NCBI GenBank assembly: GCA_013396525.1
Contig: VWYX01000719.1
Coordinates: forward strand, 62,001 to 126,000
Source: Chaetorhynchus papuensis
Lineage: Eukaryota > Chordata > Aves > Passeriformes > Rhipiduridae
Direction: 5' to 3'
DNA length: 64,000 nt
Of the stretch, positions 61,201 to 64,000 are shown piece after piece (the stretch's first letter is position 1; each line of letters begins with the position of its first letter). The notes under the pieces were generated by a model that was not told the origin of the DNA, ran no database searches, and saw only the letters and a list, made by a program, of their open reading frames with translations. A program made the translations under genes and the position numbers.

Positions 61201-62731
61201 TCACTTGCTAGCGAGACTTCCCTCCAGGAACAAACTCAAAGAAAAGATCCTCTCAGCCAGGGGCTGATGAGGGTGTCCTGGTGGGCCCAATGCCACTCTT
61301 CTGGTGGCCAGGAGTGCCTGACAGGTCACACAGTGCTTGTAAAAGTAGTGGCAAGGAGAAGGATGAGAAGCAGAAAGACCTGTCCTGCTGAATCCAGCTC
61401 ATGTCAGTGATAGAGATTGGTGCAGCTGGTGTGTCTGGCCAGGGCAGAACAAAATAACAAAGCAGTAGTTAGGAATTAAGAGGTATGAATGGGGGATAGC
61501 TAGGAAGCAAGGAGAAAGGGATATTTGTGTAGTTGGCCTGTGGCAGGGCAGGTGGGTGGGAGCTTTGGACAAGGGAGGGAGAGGAGCCAAACAACCTGCA
61601 GGAGAAGAGGAGAGCAATTGTGAGTAACCTCTTATCAGCTATCACAAACATATTTTTCCATTCCATGGTAGCCGTAGTTGTAGCACCCTTCCCTCTAGGA
61701 GCCAGGTAAGATCCTGCTGGGAATGGCCTGCTGTGTTGAGCAGTGTTGTCCTGTCTGTGCAATTTGTTTGTCTGACTCCATCTGCTTTCTGTTTTCATCC
61801 TAGAATTAGAGCATAATCTTTCTGGGGTTAGCACTGTCTGTGTTCTGTATCTGTAAATCACCTGGCATCACAGGGTCTTGGCTTGAACTGCACTGCCTAA
61901 GTTCAAATTCCTGAGCCTCTTTAGTTGAGGGGATATAGCTGTGAACCTGGAACCTGCTCCTGAGCAAGGCCCAGACAAAATTAATCTCCTGCTATGCAGG
62001 AAGGCTGGGAAGTCTCCTGCTGAGTGACTTCTGTTAGCAAATCAATGCTGTAACATGGGATTCCTTGCTGCTCTGTTCTAAGTACAGTTTGACTTTTCAC
62101 CTTGTCAGCATCTCCCATATCAAATTACGTCTGGAAAAAGGGCTGGGAAGAATGGCTGGTGCAGATCAGGGGATCTGGCTGGTTGCAGATGCCACTGGCT
62201 GAAGACCAGTGACAGCTAAACCCAGGTCTTGAGTCTTCTCCTGCATCAGACAGCACTAATGTGTGGATTGACCACTGCTGGCCTGAGGTCCCTCCAGATG
62301 TGACTGATTTTGATCATCTCTGGACAATAGAAGAGTTCCTGGACTCTTTGTTCATCTCTGACACAGTGGGCTTCCTCTTGTCTGTCCCAGAAAAAGTAAT
62401 CTTCAATAGGATGGGCCTGTTTGGAACTGGTCCCTGCTTTTTTCTGCTGCACCTCACCCAGCTTTTTTAGAGGTGTTTCTCAATGTTTGGTTGTGTATTC
62501 TGAGCACGATGAGATAAGGCTGGAAGAAGGGAGCTGTGGTTGCTAGATGTTTTTAGGACATGCTGTGGTGGATACAGCTCCCCTGCTCTCCCCTGGTGTG
62601 ACTCTGTTCTTGGATTGTCCTGCAGCATCGTGTGCGTCACTGGCGGGAGCTGGACAGAGAGGTTTGGGCATATCATGGTGGAAGTGCCTGGAGGAGGTCG
62701 TGGAGTTTCTGAGCATGTGTTCACCTATCAG
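42084..62731 (+). CDS. PLXNB1: Plexin-B1, N-terminal 1228 residues (15 coding exons, 3' incomplete)
   Basis: Plexin-B1 is a single-pass cell-surface receptor for class 4 semaphorins, chiefly SEMA4D, that controls R-Ras/Rap and RhoA signalling in axon guidance and cell migration. The exons are 42084-43217, 47751-47933, 48349-48477, 50282-50382, 51056-51188, 51890-52046, 54875-54983, 55082-55190, 55792-56652, 56773-56898, 57986-58108, 59085-59178, 59428-59594, 60619-60770 and 62626-62731. They total 3684 nt with no stop, and every junction is GT-AG with matching phase. Domain order is signal peptide, sema, PSI1, IPT-like, PSI2, Ser/Thr/Pro-rich insert, IPT-like, PSI3 and the start of an IPT domain. 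The mucin-like insert between PSI2 and the next IPT segment is the feature that selects B1 over B2, B3 and the A, C and D plexins. The transmembrane and GAP parts lie beyond the window. Confidence 0.95.
43681..43804 (+). mobile_element. CR1 LINE 3' end
   Basis: The core GGGGTTGGACTAGATGATCT at about 43745-43763, followed by AGAGGTCTCTTCCAACCT, is the hallmark 3' end of bird CR1. It closes with two tandem octamers, ATTCTGTG (43789-43796) and ATTCAGTG (43797-43804), the microsatellite-like terminus used by CR1 instead of poly(A). The upstream part (TCAAAACCCTCCTGGATGTG) also fits. It is a 5'-truncated, non-coding copy in the same orientation as PLXNB1 and is the best support for an avian source. 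Confidence 0.88.
46319..46372 (+). repeat. A/C-rich low-complexity stretch
   Basis: AAAATCAAACAAAACC followed by CAA and CACA units forms about 55 bases nearly free of G and T. It is the strand-reversed kind of the T/G-rich tract at 7.5 kb. Confidence 0.6.
47751..47933 (+). CDS. PLXNB1: PLXNB1 coding exon 2: sema domain, late blades
   Basis: 61 codons, residues 379-439, phase 0 at both ends. It starts DTLYAYPCGSDHTPSPMASR and contains VEDGHTIAFLGDSRG (421-435), a propeller-blade strand highly similar to vertebrate plexin-B1. C386 belongs to the conserved sema cysteine set. The donor is AAG|GTATGA. A retained intron would add residues for a short distance only, as the first intron codons soon meet a stop. 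Confidence 0.95.
47934..48348 (+). other. PLXNB1: Intron between coding exons 2 and 3
   Basis: 415 bases, GT-AG, with a good acceptor TGACTCCCTTGCAG. No gene, repeat or regulatory site recognised. Confidence 0.9.
48349..48477 (+). CDS. PLXNB1: PLXNB1 coding exon 3: end of sema domain
   Basis: 43 codons, residues 440-482, phase 0 at both ends. It begins VYLGAQGEAHTY and ends LFDQSQEHLFVMTQSM, the last sema blade before PSI1; the EHL(F/Y)VMTQS block is strongly conserved in plexins. The donor used is ATG|GTAAGA at 48478. A second, textbook-strength donor, ATG|GTGAGT, sits inside the exon at 48415; its use would remove the last 21 codons in frame. The longer exon is taken as the main form because the extra residues match the conserved blade. 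Confidence 0.94.
48478..50281 (+). other. PLXNB1: Intron between coding exons 3 and 4
   Basis: 1.8 kb, ordinary non-coding sequence ending in a pyrimidine-rich acceptor (CATTTCTTTCTCTGACAG). No gene or repeat recognised. Confidence 0.88.
50282..50382 (+). CDS. PLXNB1: PLXNB1 coding exon 4: first half of PSI1
   Basis: 101 nt, residues 483-515 plus two bases of R516. VVKVPIMEC leads into the first PSI (plexin-semaphorin-integrin) domain: C491, C497, C500, C508 and C511 in the pattern C..LDCESCLALKDPYCGWC. PSI domains are small cysteine knots that orient the propeller on its stalk. Donor AG|GTAAGA, phase 2. Confidence 0.96.
50383..51055 (+). other. PLXNB1: Intron between coding exons 4 and 5
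   Basis: 673 bases, GT-AG, acceptor TTGCTGTTTCCCTGCAG. Nothing else recognised. Confidence 0.9.
51056..51188 (+). CDS. PLXNB1: PLXNB1 coding exon 5: second half of PSI1 and linker
   Basis: 133 nt completing R516 and encoding residues 517-560. CSRRSEC supplies C517 and C523, and C542 closes the eight-cysteine PSI1 set. WLWSF (532-536) is a conserved plexin-B stretch. Sequons are at N537 (NST) and N552 (NIS); the second lies in the conserved PANISREE motif that opens the following immunoglobulin-like segment. Donor AAT|GTGAGT, phase 0. Confidence 0.95.
51189..51889 (+). other. PLXNB1: Intron between coding exons 5 and 6
   Basis: 701 bases. The acceptor region is unusual: the forty or so bases before the AG at 51889 (ending TTATTGAACTGACAG) are A-rich and lack a real polypyrimidine tract. 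An in-frame TGA at 51884-51886 shows the exon cannot start earlier. Confidence 0.85.
51890..52046 (+). CDS. PLXNB1: PLXNB1 coding exon 6: first IPT-like segment
   Basis: 157 nt, residues 561-612 plus one base of D613. IFLAISDLPSL opens the segment, and EEEFYSCYFEDYESPAVLTE with GIMCPSPDPSQAP matches the corresponding part of vertebrate plexin-B1. C579 and C597 form the disulfide pair expected for this immunoglobulin-like, plexin and transcription-factor (IPT/TIG) type fold. Phase 0 in, phase 1 out, donor CAG|GTTAGT. Because 157 is not a multiple of three, skipping this exon would shift the frame. Confidence 0.93.
52047..54874 (+). other. PLXNB1: Intron between coding exons 6 and 7
   Basis: 2.8 kb with no gene. 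A weak antisense CR1-like resemblance occurs at about 53475-53690. The acceptor is T-rich (TTTTATTTTCATTTTCAG). Confidence 0.85.
53475..53690 (-). mobile_element. Possible decayed CR1-like relic, antisense
   Basis: GTGAGATCTCATTAGGGCCT, then GCCTTTTTCCAGC and GCATACCAGCTCATCCA, follow the order of landmarks in the reverse complement of the CR1 reverse transcriptase 3' region. Similarity is low and judged from memory; chance cannot be excluded. Confidence 0.22.
54875..54983 (+). CDS. PLXNB1: PLXNB1 coding exon 7: IPT-like segment, end
   Basis: 109 nt, completing D613 and encoding to residue 648 plus two bases of P649. HVTIKLVVRFHDIFIASVDF forms the closing beta strands of the IPT-like segment; SFYDC (634-638) leads into PSI2, with C638 as its first cysteine. 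Phase 1 in, phase 2 out; donor CC|GTGAGC. The following intron is only 98 bases. Confidence 0.95.
55082..55190 (+). CDS. PLXNB1: PLXNB1 coding exon 8: PSI2
   Basis: 109 nt completing P649 and encoding residues 650-685. CQKCVSSLWGCNWCIQQHLC and THKAAC give PSI2 with C650, C653, C660, C663, C669 and C675, the most conserved stretch between bird and mammal plexin-B1 in this part. The donor AGG|GTGTGT is weaker than the other donors in the gene, and the frame stays open for 118 further codons into the intron before a stop ending at 55544. Confidence 0.94.
55191..55791 (+). other. PLXNB1: Intron between coding exons 8 and 9
   Basis: 601 bases, weak donor GTGTGT, good acceptor GTTGTTTCTCTCTAG. The first 350 bases are open in the exon's frame, but the translation shows no conserved plexin motif. 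Confidence 0.88.
55792..56652 (+). CDS. PLXNB1: PLXNB1 coding exon 9: mucin-like Ser/Thr/Pro-rich insert
   Basis: 861 nt, 287 codons (residues 686-972), phase 0 at both ends, so the whole exon is a removable module. Residues 686 to about 900 are dominated by Ser, Thr, Pro and Ala (for example PLTKSSTTAPTMATKPVTTP), a pattern for dense O-glycosylation and an extended stalk; there is no cysteine. Residues about 905-972 turn acidic and ordered-looking, with WLLEEGTELQDTEDWMDLL, then STLLSGDGDS (935-944) and LDYQYDAPEFWEE (960-972), which closely match the end of the same insert in mammals. An insert of this type between PSI2 and the next IPT segment is specific to plexin-B1 within the family. 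Donor GAG|GTAAGT. Confidence 0.93.
56653..56772 (+). other. PLXNB1: Intron between coding exons 9 and 10
   Basis: 120 bases, GTAAGT donor, TTTTCTTTTCAG acceptor. A minimal-size intron. Confidence 0.92.
56773..56898 (+). CDS. PLXNB1: PLXNB1 coding exon 10: second IPT-like segment, start
   Basis: 42 codons, residues 973-1014, phase 0 at both ends. CPCVQGIQGSSLFPVNV (from C983) and RKITLLGKNFHLYQ match the opening strands of the IPT-type segment after the insert; C983 and C985 are conserved. Donor CAG|GTAGTC. Confidence 0.95.
56899..57985 (+). other. PLXNB1: Intron between coding exons 10 and 11
   Basis: 1.1 kb, no gene or repeat recognised. Acceptor GTGTCTCCTCCTGCAG. Confidence 0.9.
57986..58108 (+). 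CDS. PLXNB1: PLXNB1 coding exon 11: second IPT-like segment, middle
   Basis: 41 codons, residues 1015-1055, phase 0 at both ends. YECVLNLEGRTVVMEAYVEG and SLCYITCQ carry C1022, C1047 and C1051; the C..L.LEG.....EA.VE...... C..TC pattern is that of vertebrate plexin-B1. A sequon is at N1043 (NKS). Donor CAG|GTGAGT. Confidence 0.94.
58109..59084 (+). other. PLXNB1: Intron between coding exons 11 and 12
   Basis: 976 bases. Nothing recognised. Acceptor TGATCTTTGTCTTTGCAG. Confidence 0.9.
59085..59178 (+). CDS. PLXNB1: PLXNB1 coding exon 12: second IPT-like segment, end
   Basis: 94 nt, residues 1056-1086 plus one base of V1087. YSYTAPQLEFNAVVFV is followed by a run of four arginines, QRRRRLR (1072-1078), then VDSAADLH. 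The flanking residues fit the mammalian protein, where I recall the arginines being interrupted (RRAGRLR). R1073-R1076 meets the R-X-R/K-R rule for proprotein convertases. Phase 0 in, phase 1 out, donor ATG|GTAGGA. Confidence 0.93.
59179..59427 (+). other. PLXNB1: Intron between coding exons 12 and 13
   Basis: 249 bases, GT-AG, acceptor TTTTTCTCCTTTGCAG. Nothing else recognised. Confidence 0.92.
59428..59594 (+). CDS. PLXNB1: PLXNB1 coding exon 13: PSI3
   Basis: 167 nt completing V1087 and encoding to residue 1142. YNCSVGHTDCSRCQTADSKY, NCVWC and GGDNPSC give the third PSI domain with C1092, C1099, C1102, C1111, C1114, C1121, C1127 and C1135. A sequon is at N1091. The exon ends CPAPLIHS, the usual bridge from PSI3 into the first canonical IPT domain. 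Phase 1 in, phase 0 out, donor TCT|GTGAGT. Confidence 0.96.
59595..60618 (+). other. PLXNB1: Intron between coding exons 13 and 14
   Basis: 1.0 kb with a probable decayed CR1 3' end in antisense at about 59843-59945. Acceptor ATGTCTTTGCAG. A 164-codon frame on the - strand (60029-60523) has no recognisable features. Confidence 0.88.
59843..59945 (-). mobile_element. Probable decayed CR1 3' end, antisense
   Basis: AGAATCATTCAGG, then TGGAAAAGGGTCCACA, then GATCTTCCAAC resemble the reverse complement of the bird CR1 3' terminus (octamers, then the GTTGGAAGGGACC block). The following CAGGTTGGCCCATCTAAGCC may be the next internal part. It is more diverged than the copy at 43.7 kb and lies in the opposite orientation. 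Confidence 0.45.
60619..60770 (+). CDS. PLXNB1: PLXNB1 coding exon 14: IPT domain, first part
   Basis: 152 nt, residues 1143-1192 plus two bases of S1193. VYPLSGPVEGGTRITITGSN followed by LGQ is the classic opening of an IPT/TIG domain (P-x-x-GP-x-xGGT-x-x-T-x-x-GxNLG). VTVAGIPCAV and EYEISS follow, with C1181 conserved. Phase 0 in, phase 2 out, donor CAG|GTAGAG. Confidence 0.96.
60771..62625 (+). other. PLXNB1: Intron between coding exons 14 and 15
   Basis: 1.9 kb, no gene or clear repeat. Acceptor TGGATTGTCCTGCAG. Confidence 0.9.
62626..62731 (+). CDS. PLXNB1: PLXNB1 coding exon 15: IPT domain, end
   Basis: 106 nt completing S1193 and encoding to Q1228. IVCVTGGSWTERFGHIMVEV and PGGGRGVSEHVFTYQ are the closing strands of the IPT domain; C1196 pairs with C1181. 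The mammalian protein has the same PG.GRGVSEH..AYQ ending before the next IPT repeat. Phase 2 in, phase 0 out, donor CAG|GTAACA. The next exon is outside the window. Confidence 0.95.
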
Positions 62732-64000
62732 GTAACACAACTTTAATATCTCCCCTGTTTTCCCAGTATCTCTGCTAAGTGGCTGTTTATTGCATGAACT
62801 TACAGGACTCTACCGGGCACTTGTTGCTGGTATTTTTATCTGATGTTTCTGCTGCTTATATTGTGTGGTGTGGTGGGATTTTTTTGGTTTTGTTTTGTTC
62901 CTCCCTCACCCCCTTTTAGATTATAAGAGAAGCTGTACTGGGTAATACTAAAGATCCTGTAGACTAATGATTTTATTTCTTTTTTGACAATGGTAACTGT
63001 TAAATACTTAAAGATACCCTGTATTTTTCCTCTATGTTTCCAATTAGAAGATTTTTTTAATCAATGGCTTAACATCTTACTAAGACTTCTGACTTTCCTT
63101 TTGTTAATATGCAAATTGCTTATTTGACCATGCTTTTATCTTCTGACCTTCAGCAGCTGGTGGCAGCCAGTCCAAAATTCCCGTGCATTGTGTGGAGAAA
63201 TGTTTCCTGTCACTTTTAAACATGTTTCTGATAACTTTTTGATATCTTAAACCCAGCAACTATGGGATAGTATTTAAGTAACTTTTAAATCCGATTGCTC
63301 CTTTTTCTTCCTTTCTGTGCAATTTACAAGTTATGTATCTAGTTGCATGTCTCCCTTTCCCATGGGAAGGGGAAAAAGATCCCAAAGAGTCTTAAGCTCT
63401 TCCATTTTTGGCTTGATAGAACCATTCTATATACTAGATTATGTTTGTTGCTCTTCTCTTGGCTATCACCAGCATGCTATTTAGAGACTAGTAATGGTGT
63501 ACGTGTTTGCTTTTTATCCTGTAGTCTCCCTCCTCCTTCTCACTTCATGGATCTTGCTTTTTGTTTGTCAGCAGTGACTTACTTGTGTCACTCTGCCTGG
63601 TTTCTTTAAATTTTGCTGCATCTCCTCAGCGGTACTAAGATATTTTTTTTAACAGCACAGGTCTCAGCACAAATTCTTAGGGCTCCCTGCTGTTAATCTC
63701 CTCATCTACTAGGCAAACAGACAATTTATTTGCTACCTTGTTTTTCCTAACCTAAGTTATTAATCCAATTACTGGTCTGAACAGTCCCTTTGGACTGTTA
63801 ATCCTTAGGTTTGTGTGTGAGGCTCACATCTCTGCTGTTTGCAGCATCCATAAGCCTTTGGCAGTCTGTGGCAAGGTCCCTGCTTCCTTGCTGGTGCGAC
63901 TGATCACTCCTCTGCTCTGTAAAGTAGCTGCTGGAGCATAGCTGAGGCCTGCCTGTGATTTGGATCTTCTATTTTCAGAGCACTGGAGGACACTGAACAC
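62732..64000 (+). other. PLXNB1: Intron after coding exon 15 (runs off the window)
   Basis: I searched for the next IPT exon, expected to open with a D-P/x-V-x-x-I-x-P type motif, and did not find it. The TTTTCAG at about 63973-63979 is acceptor-like, but the downstream sequence does not fit. An old antisense CR1-like relic fills much of the stretch. Confidence 0.8.
63160..63960 (-). mobile_element. Old CR1-type LINE relic, antisense (second copy)
   Basis: Landmarks occur in the order expected for the reverse complement of an ancient CR1-family LINE: TGTGTGGAGAAATGTTTCCT, TTTTGGCTTGATAGAACC and TTCTATATAC, then AACAGCACAGGTCTCAGCAC with ATTCTTAGGGCTCCCTGCTG, then CAATTTATTTGCTACCTTG, and AAGCCTTTGGCAGTC. 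The order and orientation match the copy at 34.2-35.25 kb. No open frame survives. Edges are approximate. Confidence 0.5.

Noticed and set aside
63973..64000. Acceptor-like TTTTCAG as the next PLXNB1 exon
   Set aside because: The sequence after it does not encode the expected start of the next IPT domain; could only be judged with more sequence.
1..64000. CRISPR arrays, operons, tRNA or rRNA genes
   Set aside because: None seen; the window is vertebrate nuclear DNA with intron-rich structure.

Overview
The window looks like avian (at least sauropsid) nuclear DNA. One recognisable protein-coding gene is present, on the + strand: the 5' part of PLXNB1 (plexin-B1). Genes are split by long GT-AG introns. 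A CR1 LINE 3' end carrying the octamer terminus typical of bird CR1 lies at 43681-43804, and older CR1-like relics lie in other introns. Plexins are single-pass receptors for class 4 semaphorins; the family identity and the residue-by-residue agreement are from recall of vertebrate plexin-B1, not from a search.

Layout. 1-3290: no supportable gene. 3300-4310: a strong CpG island with a 186-base assembly gap (3636-3821), a CCAAT box, GC boxes and an E-box, most likely the PLXNB1 promoter and non-coding first exon. 4306-42073: about 38 kb of probable first intron or introns. This stretch holds a T/G-rich tract, a second smaller CpG-rich patch (about 22.5-23.7 kb), a GC-rich coding-like patch at 25.5-25.75 kb, and an old antisense CR1-like LINE (about 34.2-35.25 kb). 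42074-62731: fifteen coding exons that join in one open frame of 3684 nt, 1228 codons. 62732-64000: an intron with a second old antisense CR1-like relic; the gene runs off the window.

The 1228 residues give a signal peptide, a complete sema domain, PSI1, a first immunoglobulin-like (IPT-type) segment, PSI2, a Ser/Thr/Pro-rich mucin-like insert encoded by a single 861-nt exon, a second IPT-type segment, PSI3 and the start of the next IPT domain. The remaining ectodomain, transmembrane helix and intracellular GAP/Rho-binding regions lie beyond the window. All splice phases are mutually consistent, so the gene model is well supported; the promoter and 5' UTR assignment is inference.

The best leads are a tetra-arginine, furin-like site inside the ectodomain, a consensus 5' splice site inside sema exon 3 that would remove 21 residues in frame, a conserved-looking acidic tail at the end of the mucin-like insert, the second CpG-rich patch, and the small coding-like patch at 25.6 kb. 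I found no evidence of a wholly new biological system.
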